Part shown: one piece after another, positions 17,302 through 25,222 of the stretch
Numbering within the stretch: the first letter of the stretch is position 1
How the letters are laid out: every line of letters starts with the position of its first letter
From: Planctomycetota bacterium
GTDB lineage: Bacteria; Planctomycetota; Planctomycetia; Pirellulales; UBA1268
Reading direction: 5' to 3'
Length of the DNA: 64,000 nucleotides
Assembly (NCBI GenBank): GCA_003669605.1
Contig: QWOP01000070.1
Span: 1 to 64,000, forward strand
The notes under the pieces: generated by a model
The model's input: the letters and a program-made list of their open reading frames with translations, nothing else
Databases searched by the model: none
What the model was told of the DNA's origin: nothing
Program-made: the position numbers and the translations under genes

Positions 17302-18267
17302 TCAGGGGGCGCGAGACCTTTCGCCGGCGACTTCGAGCGCCCGCCGCGGGTTCACCGCCAGCAGCCGGTGGATCATGGCGTCGTCGAGACCGACAGCCTC
17401 CGCAAGCACCCCCTTGAGCCGCTGGATCGTGGCGGTGGAGCCCACCAGATGGGTATGGTCCTCCGACCAGGCTGCGCCATCCTCCCCGACGACCACCCCC
17501 TGCGCCCCGAGTCGGAACGTCCCTGGCCCCATGCCGGCGGCCGCGGTGGCGTCGCTGACGACGATCGCCCGGTCGGGGCCGAGCACCTTGAGGATTATCC
17601 CCAGGAGGAACGGCGGCAGATGGACGCCATCAGCGATCAATGTCACCCAGCGGAGTGCCTCTGAGGCGAGCACGCGGTGGATGATGTTGTCGTGCCGCGG
17701 GAGGAGATGCGGGCATCCGTTGCCAAGGTGGGTGAAGGCTTGCAGCCCCGCGGCGCAAGCCTCGTGGAGCAGGCCGAGGGAGGGATCGCAGTGACCGGCG
17801 GCCACGAGGATCCCCCGGCTGGCCAGCAGTGCGATCGTCCGCAGGCCCGGGTCACGCTCCGGGGCGAGGGTCACCATCCGCACGTGTCCTTGCCCCGCAG
17901 CCAGGATCCGCTCCATCAAAGAGGGACTGGCGTCACGGGTGTGCTCGGGTGGATGGGCGCCGACGAAGCCGCGCTCCTCACGGATGAACGGTCCCTCGAT
18001 ATGGATCCCGGCCACCGTCTCCTTGACCTGCGGATCGGAGTCGATGCACAGGGCCAGTCGCGCGGTTTTCTCTTCGAGAGTGGCGATCGAATCGGTGATC
18101 AGGGTTGCCAGAAACTGCCCACCACCAGCGGCCCGGAAGGCAGCACAGGCCGCGGCCAAGGCGCGAGGATCGAGGTCGGTGGCGGCGAAGTCGAGGCCGC
18201 GGAAGCCGTTGAGCTGCAGGTCGAGTGGCAGGGAGGAAGGGGCGGTGGAGGCGAGGGATGGTGGCAT
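17302..18267 (-). CDS. nagA: N-acetylglucosamine-6-phosphate deacetylase-like protein, barrel only
   Basis: The 321-residue protein has NagA active-site blocks: DLQLNGFRGLDF, HIEGPFIREERGFVGAHPPE, AGHCDPS, THLGNGCPHL, IADGVHLPP and VSDATAAAGMGPG. The enzyme removes acetate from GlcNAc-6-P. It is about 60 residues shorter than usual: it begins at the first barrel strand and stops soon after NPRRALEV, so both halves of the small beta-sandwich domain are missing. The usual THLFNAM is THLGNGC. No upstream start can restore the missing part without crossing nagB. NagB lies 16 bp upstream on the same strand, which supports a GlcNAc-6-P role. Confidence 0.85.
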   Translation of the reverse strand: MPPSLASTAPSSLPLDLQLNGFRGLDFAATDLDPRALAAACAAFRAAGGGQFLATLITDSIATLEEKTARLALCIDSDPQVKETVAGIHIEGPFIREERGFVGAHPPEHTRDASPSLMERILAAGQGHVRMVTLAPERDPGLRTIALLASRGILVAAGHCDPSLGLLHEACAAGLQAFTHLGNGCPHLLPRHDNIIHRVLASEALRWVTLIADGVHLPPFLLGIILKVLGPDRAIVVSDATAAAGMGPGTFRLGAQGVVVGEDGAAWSEDHTHLVGSTATIQRLKGVLAEAVGLDDAMIHRLLAVNPRRALEVAGERSRAP

Positions 18268-18283
18268 TGAGGGAGCCCTCCGG

Positions 18284-19033
18284 TCAGCCGGTGAGCGACG
18301 GCGGCAGGAGTGCCGCGGCCGGTAGGTCGACGTGGAGCGAGCAGGCGGCGTGAGTCCGCAGGATCGATGCCGGGCAGTCCGGAGTGAGTGGACCGGCGAC
18401 AGAGTCGCGCACTGCCCGAGCCTTCCGCGCGTCGGGCACCGAGCAGATGATCCGTGCGGTGGCCAGGATGCGGCGGATGGCCATGGAGATCGCCTCAGTG
18501 GGGACCTGTTCGAGTCCCGCGAACCAGCCTTCCCCCACCTGCTGACGCCTGCAGGCCTCATCGAGGCGGACCACGATGTAGGGACTGCTGGTTGTGAAAT
18601 CGGCCGGCGGATCGTTGAAGGCCAAGTGACCGTTCTCGCCGATGCCGATCGTGGCCACGTCGAAGTTGCCTGCCGGGACCAGTGCCGCCAGACGGCGGCA
18701 CTCGGCGGCGGCATCGCGGGAGGCGTCGATGCCGTGGAATGCCGCGGGCCGGCGGGGCAGCTTCTCGAGGAGTCGCTCGCGGAGATAGCGGCGGAAACTG
18801 GCGGGGTGGGTGTCGTCGAGGCCGGCGTACTCGTCGAGGTGGAAGATCGTGATCCGCTCCCAGGGAACGTCGTCGTCAACGAGCGCAGCAAGGGTATCGA
18901 ACTGCGATGCGCCTGTGGCCACAACGTAGTTCGCCGCGCCTCGGGCGGCGACAGCCTCGCGGAGGGCGGCAGCGGCTTCGCGGCCGGCGGCGCGGCCGAG
19001 GGCCTGGGGGGTGTCGTGCACGTGAATCTGCAT
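18284..19033 (-). CDS. nagB: glucosamine-6-phosphate deaminase/isomerase NagB
   Basis: The 249-residue protein converts GlcN-6-P to fructose-6-P and ammonia. It shows VATGASQFDTLAALV for the phosphate-binding loop, ITIFHLDEYAGLDDTHPASF with the catalytic Asp-Glu, and GIGENGHLAFNDPPADF, the family's clearest motif. AISMAIRRILATARIICSVP is the later GT-like helix. It is slightly shorter than E. coli NagB (266) and lacks the C-terminal allosteric tail. With the downstream nagA it forms a two-gene amino-sugar catabolism operon. Confidence 0.93.
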   Translation of the reverse strand: MQIHVHDTPQALGRAAGREAAAALREAVAARGAANYVVATGASQFDTLAALVDDDVPWERITIFHLDEYAGLDDTHPASFRRYLRERLLEKLPRRPAAFHGIDASRDAAAECRRLAALVPAGNFDVATIGIGENGHLAFNDPPADFTTSSPYIVVRLDEACRRQQVGEGWFAGLEQVPTEAISMAIRRILATARIICSVPDARKARAVRDSVAGPLTPDCPASILRTHAACSLHVDLPAAALLPPSLTG

Positions 19034-19259
19034 GGAGGCTCCCCCTTGAAGGTCCGGCTTCGTTCACGTTCCCGTTGCCGGGGCCTGCCTACACAGTTCG
19101 GTGCCGCGACGGATCGCATTCGGCGGGCGAGTATAGCGTTCTTGTTGCCTGGTTTGCCCGCAAAGCCCCGACGGGCCGCTACCATGGTGGCTGTGCCATG
19201 CCGGGGAGTCTGCGCCAGTGCGCGGCGGGCATGGTCGCACAGCAGGGGGAGATGCCGGT

Positions 19260-20336
19260 ATGAAGCGTGCAAAAACCTGGGGCATCGAAGGGGCGGCGCG
19301 GGGGAGTGTGCGCGTGGCAATCATGCTGACAGCGGGATTGCTGACTGCCACCGGGAGCCGGGGGGCAGAGCCCGCCGCGAAAGTCGCGTTGATCCGCGTC
19401 GGCATTATCGGTCTCGATACCTCGCACGCCACCGCGTTTACGAAGCTCCTCAACGACGCCAGCGACAAGCAGCATATTCCTGGGTGTCGTGTCGTCGCCG
19501 CGTCCCCGCAGGGAAGCCCCGACATCCAGTCGAGCGTCAGCCGCGTGGCGGACTACACCGCGGAGGTCATGAAACATGGGGTCGAGATCGTGGATGGTAT
19601 CCCCGCGCTCCTGGAGCGGGTCGATGTTGTCCTCCTCGAGACCAACGACGGTCGGCCCCACCTCGAACAGGTGATCCCGGTGATTGCGGCTGGAAAGCCG
19701 GTGTTCGTCGACAAGCCGGTGGCCGGGTCGCTCGCCGATGCGGTGGCGATCTACCGCTTGGCAGCGCAGCGGGGAGTGCCGCTGTTCAGTGCCTCGTCGT
19801 TGCGCTTCGGGGCTAATACGCTCGCCGTCCGCGGTGGCTCAATCGGAGCGGTGACTGGAGCCGAGACGGTTTCCCCCTGTGCCCTCGAGGCCACGCACCC
19901 CGACCTCTTCTGGTATGGCATCCACGGCGTGGAGTCGTTGTTCACGGTGATGGGGCCGGGGTGTGTGAGCGTGACTCGGACGCACTCCGCCGACTTCGAC
20001 CACGTCAGCGGCCTCTGGGATGACGGCCGAGTGGGCTGTTTTCGCGGTGTCCGACGGGGCGCTGCCCCGTACGCTGGAACCGCCTTCGGCGAAAAGGCAA
20101 CAGCGGCCGTGGGGAGCTTCGACGGCTACCATCCGCTGTTGGTCGAGATCGTGAAGTTCTTCCAGAGCGGTCAGTCACCGGTGCCGGCCGCAGAGACACT
20201 GCAGATCTACGCTTTCATGGAAGCGGCCGACGAGAGCAAGCGGCAGGGGGGGGCCCCAGTGAAAGTCGCCGACGTGATGGAGAAAGCGGAGGGGGAGGCG
20301 ACGGCGCGGTTGGCGGCCCTGGGGCAGAACCGCTGA
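19260..20336 (+). CDS. secreted Gfo/Idh/MocA family oxidoreductase
   Basis: The 358-residue protein starts at the ATG at 19260 behind GGGGGAGA. A signal-like segment (VAIMLTAGLLTATGSRGAEP) precedes the Rossmann domain: VGIIGLDTSHATAFTKLLND replaces the usual GxGxxG, as in the GLDTSH subfamily common in planctomycetes. VFVDKPVAGS at about 145 is the EKP-type motif with Asp for Glu. The C-terminal part has HPDLFWYGIHGVESLFTVMG, where the family's His sits. Members oxidise or reduce sugars with NAD(P). Export of a cofactor-bearing enzyme suggests the Tat route or a membrane anchor; no twin-arginine pair is clear. Confidence 0.85.
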   Translation: MKRAKTWGIEGAARGSVRVAIMLTAGLLTATGSRGAEPAAKVALIRVGIIGLDTSHATAFTKLLNDASDKQHIPGCRVVAASPQGSPDIQSSVSRVADYTAEVMKHGVEIVDGIPALLERVDVVLLETNDGRPHLEQVIPVIAAGKPVFVDKPVAGSLADAVAIYRLAAQRGVPLFSASSLRFGANTLAVRGGSIGAVTGAETVSPCALEATHPDLFWYGIHGVESLFTVMGPGCVSVTRTHSADFDHVSGLWDDGRVGCFRGVRRGAAPYAGTAFGEKATAAVGSFDGYHPLLVEIVKFFQSGQSPVPAAETLQIYAFMEAADESKRQGGAPVKVADVMEKAEGEATARLAALGQNR

Positions 20337-20343
20337 GGGAGAT

Positions 20344-20754
20344 TCAGCCGGGCAGGCTGCGGTGGAAATGGACATGCTTCCACGCCCCGCCGATCCGCTG
20401 CCAGACCCGTGTCTCTTCGCAGAGGCTTGTGATCGGCCGGCCGGCGTCGTCGAGTTTCTGCACCATCCGCACGTAGGCCACCACCGCGGCATCGTCACCG
20501 AGCATCCGCACGCGTGGTGAGGCAAGCGTCGTCATCGGGGGAGCGGCCGGTTTGCTGCCGCTGCCAGGAAGACGGAAATAGAACTCATGGAACGGGAGTC
20601 CCTCCACGAGGTGACCGCGGGCCTCGGGTTCGAAGCAACTGATGTCGTCGGCGACGAGCGACGAGTAGGTCTTCCAATCGGCGGTGGCGATGCTCTCCAA
20701 GAGCCGACAAGTCAGCGCGATCAGTTCGGCAGGGGATGCGGAGATGGTGGTCAT
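20344..20754 (-). CDS. CaMKII association-domain-like protein (NTF2 fold)
   Basis: The 136-residue protein is one NTF2-like domain that matches, from memory, the oligomerisation domain of eukaryotic calcium/calmodulin-dependent kinase II. It has CFEPEARGHLVEGLPFHEFY at 40-59 (CaMKII: CFEPEALGNLVEG.DFHRFY), GDDAAVVAYVRMVQ at 86-99, GRPITSLCEETRVWQR at 105-120 and WKHVHFHRS at 125-133. There is no kinase domain and no signal peptide. Bacterial members are known; their role is not settled, and they form rings in the eukaryotic case. Its stop faces the end of the oxidoreductase gene 7 bp away. ThyX lies just upstream on the same strand. Confidence 0.88.
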   Translation of the reverse strand: MTTISASPAELIALTCRLLESIATADWKTYSSLVADDISCFEPEARGHLVEGLPFHEFYFRLPGSGSKPAAPPMTTLASPRVRMLGDDAAVVAYVRMVQKLDDAGRPITSLCEETRVWQRIGGAWKHVHFHRSLPG

Positions 20755-20790
20755 GGGCGAAGCGTGGGGGTGCGTGGGGGGCGGACAAGG

Positions 20791-21747
20791 TTAACGGGGA
20801 GGAATTGTTGAGGACTGGTCGTCTTTCACCAAGCCGAGGGCGAGAAGTTTTTCCCAGCACTCGTCGCGCTCGCGGCAGCGATCCAGCCCTGCCCAGGAGG
20901 GTTCTTGGGCGGCCAGAAAGGCGTTTCGGCCGGCGGGGATTCCTGCTGAACCGCTTGTCAGGCGACGGATCACCTCTTGATCGAGCCGTGTCAGCCGGGT
21001 GGATTGGAGACGGTAATCGACGAACGCTTCCCAGCAGAGCGGGAACAGCGGCTTGACGATCTGTTCGCCGATTGTGGTGGCGTACTGGCGGATCTCCAAC
21101 TGCGCGTGGGAATCCATCCGCAGTGCCAAGAAGTGGAAAAGGTTGTGGAGATCGACCTTCCAGTAGGCCTCGGTATAGGTCGACAGCGGCAGATCCTTGC
21201 GGGCCTGTTCGCGGGCGATCCCAGCCTCGAGTCGCTCCTCGTAGACGCGGCGGGAGAAGCTTTGCAATTCGGTCTCGGACTGCGTGAAGCGGTGGCCTGC
21301 CGTCGGCACCAGGCAGCCGTCAGAGCCCTGCCGGTTGCTGCTGGCTTGGCTGCGCCACTCGCCGTCGTGTGTGGCCTGCATCGAGTCGATGGCGAGTGAG
21401 TATCTGGTGGAATACTCATTGATATTGGCAGTCCGGTGCCGGACCCACTGCCGCCAACAGTCCATTGGCACTCGGACAACGAACTTTAACTCTGCCATCT
21501 CAAATGGCGTGGTGTGGGCGTGCCGCATCAGGTAGCGGATCAACTGCCTGTCGTCGCTCACCTTCCGGGTGCCGTCACCGTAACTCACGCGTGCTGCCTG
21601 GACGACACAGCCGTCGTCGCCCATGCAGTCAACAAGGGCTACATGGCCATCATCGAGGACCGGGAACTTTTGCCACCGCAGGCCGTCGAGGAGCTGATGA
21701 CGCTCGGCGGGAGAGGGGGGGACGGGCATGGGGGAAGTGTTGGGCAT
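20791..21747 (-). CDS. thyX: FAD-dependent thymidylate synthase ThyX
   Basis: The 318-residue protein carries the ThyX signature RHRTANINEYSTRYS at 103-117 (RHRxxxxNExSxRYS). HTTPFEMAELKFVVRVP precedes it, and EIRQYATTIGEQIVKPLFP is the C-terminal FAD/dUMP-site helix. It makes dTMP from dUMP with methylene-tetrahydrofolate and FAD, replacing ThyA. It is longer than typical ThyX (about 220-250), with an N-terminal extension and a tail of about 50 residues after the catalytic domain. The start is at 21747; Met7 at 21729 is an alternative. Confidence 0.93.
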   Translation of the reverse strand: MPNTSPMPVPPSPAERHQLLDGLRWQKFPVLDDGHVALVDCMGDDGCVVQAARVSYGDGTRKVSDDRQLIRYLMRHAHTTPFEMAELKFVVRVPMDCWRQWVRHRTANINEYSTRYSLAIDSMQATHDGEWRSQASSNRQGSDGCLVPTAGHRFTQSETELQSFSRRVYEERLEAGIAREQARKDLPLSTYTEAYWKVDLHNLFHFLALRMDSHAQLEIRQYATTIGEQIVKPLFPLCWEAFVDYRLQSTRLTRLDQEVIRRLTSGSAGIPAGRNAFLAAQEPSWAGLDRCRERDECWEKLLALGLVKDDQSSTIPPR

Positions 21748-21844
21748 GGCGCAGCCGGGGGGACCCGAAGGGCGTGGAGCCGGCTCAGGATGGATCGTCG
21801 GCCGTCCCAAGGCAAGTCTCGGCCGTGGCGCCCGCACGCCCCTG

Positions 21845-22111
21845 TCAGGCCGAGTCCTTGGCGAGGAGTTCTTGGAGGAGATTGGCCAGTTGACGGGCAT
21901 CGTCGGATTTGCGGATCCGATCGATCCGGCTGGCCGGCACACCGAGTTTTGCCAGGGATCCGGTGACGCTTGTCCAGAGCTTCTCGCGCTTCTTCCCCTC
22001 GGCAAGATAGAGGTCGGTGACCTGCTCTCCGAGGCGCTGGAGGAGGGCGGTGTCGAGATTGGCGTAGTAGTTCTGGACGATCTTCTGCTGGTACTTCGAA
22101 AGTTCGGCCAT
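21845..22111 (-). CDS. small conserved-looking helical protein, unknown function
   Basis: The 88-residue product, MAELSKYQQKIVQNYYANLD onward, is mostly charged helix with regular Leu/Ala spacing (ALLQRLGEQVTDLYLAEGKK, ARQLANLLQELLAKDSA). It has sound coding character: it starts with ATG, has no cysteine and is rich in Lys, Glu and Gln. I do not recognise a named family. It diverges from the ferredoxin gene with 122 bp between starts and sits upstream of thyX on the same strand, about 100 bp away. Confidence 0.75.
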   Translation of the reverse strand: MAELSKYQQKIVQNYYANLDTALLQRLGEQVTDLYLAEGKKREKLWTSVTGSLAKLGVPASRIDRIRKSDDARQLANLLQELLAKDSA

Positions 22112-22233
22112 CGGGATGGGCCCTCTGGGATGCGGAGGGGGAGAGAACTGCTGGAAGAGAAGTCCGCTGCTGGCTACAGTATCGCTCGGCGCTTGCAGTA
22201 TCGGCTACGGTCCGCCAACTCCGGGATTTTTCC

Positions 22234-22581
22234 ATGCCGACGATCACGTTTGCCAGTGAGAAAAAGGAAATTCAGGTTCCAGAGGGGGCCAACCTCCGTC
22301 AGGAGGCCCTGCAAGCCGGCGTGGCTCTCTACCCCGGCGTCCACAAGATCCTCAATTGTCATGGCATGGGGAGTTGCGGCTCCTGCCGCGTCATGATCAC
22401 CAAGGGGATGGAGAATTGCAGCCCGAAGGGGCTCCTCGAGTCGGCTCGGTTGGCTGTGTCGCTGGCCTACATCGGCAACGAGCAGTCGATGCGGCTCGCC
22501 TGTCAGACCCGCGTCAACGGCGACATCACCGTCACCACCTGCCCGTCGCTCAACCTGTACGGCGAGAATTTCTTCAGTTGA
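22234..22581 (+). CDS. 2Fe-2S ferredoxin
   Basis: The 115-residue protein is a plant-type [2Fe-2S] ferredoxin. Ligands are Cys42, Cys48 and Cys51 in NCHGMGSCGSCRV, and Cys90 in RLACQTRVNGD. Two further cysteines, 62 and 103, are outside the cluster motif. TITFASEKKEIQVPEGANLR is the usual N-terminal beta hairpin. It carries electrons to an unknown oxidoreductase. The PII-like gene follows with 75 bp between stop and start and no terminator, so they are probably co-transcribed. Confidence 0.92.
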   Translation: MPTITFASEKKEIQVPEGANLRQEALQAGVALYPGVHKILNCHGMGSCGSCRVMITKGMENCSPKGLLESARLAVSLAYIGNEQSMRLACQTRVNGDITVTTCPSLNLYGENFFS

Positions 22582-22656
22582 GTGCTACGCCGTTGTGGTG
22601 CGCCTGTGCCGCCGGGAACGGTGGTGGGAGTTCTGCGGCCTGCCGAGGAACGGGCG

Positions 22657-22965
22657 ATGAAGGAAGTGATCGCCATCGTGAAGCCGTTCCTTGCCGAGCG
22701 GGTCCTTGAGGCTCTCCGCCTCGCCCCGCTTGAGGCGTGCACCGTCCGCGAGGTGAAGGGGTACGGCAGGCAGAAGAACTACCTCGACCGCTATGGTGAC
22801 AGCGAGTATTCGCTCGCCTTCCTTCCCAAAGTCGAGATCCAGATGTGGGTTGAAGACTCCCGCGTCGACGAGGTTGTCGAGCGGGTGCTGGAGGTGGCCC
22901 GCACTGGCCGGATGGGCGATGGGAAAGTGTTCGTGATGGCAGTCAGCGACTGCTTCCCCTGCTGA
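22657..22965 (+). CDS. PII-family signalling protein with shortened C-terminus
   Basis: The 102-residue protein has the PII fold: MKEVIAIVKPFLAERVLEAL, then VKGYGRQKNYLDRYGDSEYSLAFLPKVEIQMWVED, then ARTGRMGDGKVFV. The T-loop keeps the Tyr that is uridylylated in GlnB (DSEY), and the ATP-site TGxxGDGK is intact. It ends at VFVMAVSDCFPC, so the usual IRTGE strand and its basic residues are missing and two cysteines sit near the end. PII proteins sense ATP/ADP and 2-oxoglutarate; here the target is unknown and no amtB or glnA is near. The start at 22657 follows GAGGAA. Confidence 0.85.
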   Translation: MKEVIAIVKPFLAERVLEALRLAPLEACTVREVKGYGRQKNYLDRYGDSEYSLAFLPKVEIQMWVEDSRVDEVVERVLEVARTGRMGDGKVFVMAVSDCFPC

Positions 22966-23123
22966 GGGCCCGCGGGGGCCCGCGGGGCGTCTGGCCCCAG
23001 CCCCAGGCTGGTCTCGGCCCCTTACGGGCCTTGGCCTCCTTGATGGAAGTGCTGTAGAGGCCGATCGGGCGACCGACTACACTCCGTTTCCCTCCCGACC
23101 TATCTTCCCCAGGCGTTAAACCC

Positions 23124-25166
23124 ATGCGTTCCCCTGCCGGCAACCGCCGATCCAACCAGTCCTGCGGATCCACCTGCCGGCGGGCCCTCGTGCTGGGGGC
23201 CTGCCTGGCAGCCGGACTGCCTGGGCTGCTCAGGGCACAGGATGCTGGGGGCCGGCGTTTCGAGGAGTTGGCAGGCGACGCGCTGCGGGCGACGGAATCG
23301 TTCCGCCCCGTCAATGACTCGGCGCTCGATGCCGCAGCCGCCAATCTCCGCACGGCGATGGGACCGCTTGATCGGCTCCTCGCCCGGAGCAAGAGCGGCG
23401 AGAACTGGCGGAAATATCTGGAATGGCCCGCTCTCCAGGCCCAGGCGTCATCGGGACAGGCAGCCGATCCGGTGGTGCTGCGGAGAATCGAGGAACTGCT
23501 CGGCGCCACCCAAAATGGGCTCGACATGGCCGATTTTGTCCGTGTTCGCAAGGCGGTAACGAGGTTCGCCGAGGTTGCCGATGTTGCCCGCGGCGACGGT
23601 GGCAGCAAGTTTGCCGACCGACTCGGCAAGTTGGCCTCCTCCCTGCTGGCGGCTTCGGCCTCCGGTCAGGCCGAGGCCCTCGCTCCAGTGCCGCCGATTC
23701 TGGAGCGGCTGACAGAGTCGGGCCAGGCCCAGGGAGTCGTGGCTGCCGTCCGCGGCGCCGCATCCCGGCCCAATATTCATCTGGAGATCTCCGAGGACCT
23801 GCTGGCCCCAGCGGTCAACCGTCCGGTTGATCAGGTCCAGCCGGTCGACGATGTGGTCCTCGGGACCCGGATCCGCGGCACGGGCCATACCCGTGGCAAC
23901 GTCCGACTCGACTTTGTCCCCTCCAATGACAAGGCCGTGTTCGACATCGTTCTCGACGCCACCAACATCTCCCATACCCGGGGTACGCAGGGGCCCGTCA
24001 CCGTCAACAGCCGCGGTGTCACCGAGATCGACGCCCGGCGGCGGATCTTCCTCGACGAACACACCGTCACGGCGGCGCCGGTGGAGGCGTCGGCCGACAC
24101 CAACTCCACCGTCACCGGCATCGGTATCAACGCCCCGTTCGGCAAGCGACTCATCCGCCGGATCGCCAGCCGGAAGATTGCCGAGAGCAAGCCGCAGGCC
24201 GAGGCGGTGGCCGAAGGCAAGGCCCGCGACCGGATCCGTCGGCAGTTCGGCGAGCAGACTGAACCGGCCGTGGCCCAGATGCGGCAGCAGTTCCGCGACC
24301 GGGTCCGCGGTCCCCTCCAGGAGCGGGGACTGTATCCGGAGTCGTTCCACATGCACACCACGGATCGTGACCTGCGGATCGTGGCCCGCAAATCGTTGGC
24401 CACGCAACTGGCCGCATTTTCGGCACCTCCTTCGGCCGCCGGGGGGAACGTGATCACCGCCCGAGTCCATGAATCGGCGGTCAACAACATCCTCGAGGAG
24501 AAGCTTGGGGGGCGGATCATCACCCAAGACGACGTGGCACGGATCGCAAAAGAGCAGGATATGAAGATGCCCGACTCGCTTGGAAGCGATCCAGACGCCG
24601 AGCAGAAGACATGGGCGATCACGTTTGCCAAGTACCGGCCGGTGACGGTGACTGCCGAAGACAGCCGCGTGAAGATCACGGTCCGTGGCGACAAGTTTGT
24701 CTCAGGAGAACGTGACTTCCCTGGGATGGACATCGCCGCCACCTACGCGCTGGGCCGAGGCCCGAAGGGTCCGGTGCTCGTCCGTGAGGGCAGCGTGCAG
24801 ATCAACCCGTCGGGATTCAAGTCTGGCGACCGGAAATTGACGATGCAGGAGACATCGCTGCGTCGCATTCTCCAAAAGCGTTTCGACAAGGTGTTCAAGG
24901 ACACGATCGAAATCGAGCCGTTGCCACTGAAGGGGGAGTTGGCAGTCGTCGGGCCGCTGCCGATGAGCCAACTCGATTCCCGCCGCGACGGCTGGATGGT
25001 GGCCGGGTGGCGGAAGGGATCCGCTGCCGGTTCCGTTCCTGGCGAGGTGATCATCAGCGAGCGGATGGCCAATGCCGCCGCGGACACCGGCGTGGCAGTG
25101 ATCGAGAGCGTGGCGAGAGGTGTTGCCGCCCAACTCGAGGCCTTCGCCGCCATCGGCAATCCGTAG
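23124..25166 (+). CDS. large secreted protein of unknown function
   Basis: The 680-residue product begins with basic residues and a signal peptide (RRALVLGACLAAGLPGLLRA, then QDAGG). Residues about 40-215 are helical and Ala/Arg-rich. From about 225 it becomes beta-rich with blocks such as VLGTRIRGTGHTRGNVRLDF and VFDIVLDATNISHTRGTQGP. The segment at about 350-400 is charged helix, and the last 250 residues are mixed, with GERDFPGMDIAATYALGRGP. No catalytic motif is seen. I take it for a planctomycete envelope protein of an unnamed family. Confidence 0.75.
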   Translation: MRSPAGNRRSNQSCGSTCRRALVLGACLAAGLPGLLRAQDAGGRRFEELAGDALRATESFRPVNDSALDAAAANLRTAMGPLDRLLARSKSGENWRKYLEWPALQAQASSGQAADPVVLRRIEELLGATQNGLDMADFVRVRKAVTRFAEVADVARGDGGSKFADRLGKLASSLLAASASGQAEALAPVPPILERLTESGQAQGVVAAVRGAASRPNIHLEISEDLLAPAVNRPVDQVQPVDDVVLGTRIRGTGHTRGNVRLDFVPSNDKAVFDIVLDATNISHTRGTQGPVTVNSRGVTEIDARRRIFLDEHTVTAAPVEASADTNSTVTGIGINAPFGKRLIRRIASRKIAESKPQAEAVAEGKARDRIRRQFGEQTEPAVAQMRQQFRDRVRGPLQERGLYPESFHMHTTDRDLRIVARKSLATQLAAFSAPPSAAGGNVITARVHESAVNNILEEKLGGRIITQDDVARIAKEQDMKMPDSLGSDPDAEQKTWAITFAKYRPVTVTAEDSRVKITVRGDKFVSGERDFPGMDIAATYALGRGPKGPVLVREGSVQINPSGFKSGDRKLTMQETSLRRILQKRFDKVFKDTIEIEPLPLKGELAVVGPLPMSQLDSRRDGWMVAGWRKGSAAGSVPGEVIISERMANAAADTGVAVIESVARGVAAQLEAFAAIGNP

Positions 25167-25222
25167 TCCTCTCCCCGGAGTTTCCCTGGCGGGGGGACCG
25201 AGGAGCGGGGATTCCCCGCTCC

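Noticed and set aside
18332-19816. Long rightward frame of about 490 codons opposite nagB
   Set aside because: It is antisense to nagB and overlaps the Gfo/Idh/MocA gene out of frame; residues are Arg/Gly/Ala-rich as expected for a high-GC shadow.
20791-22005. Longer thyX start at 22005
   Set aside because: It would overlap the small helical protein gene and adds sequence with poor coding character; the ATG at 21747 fits the family start.
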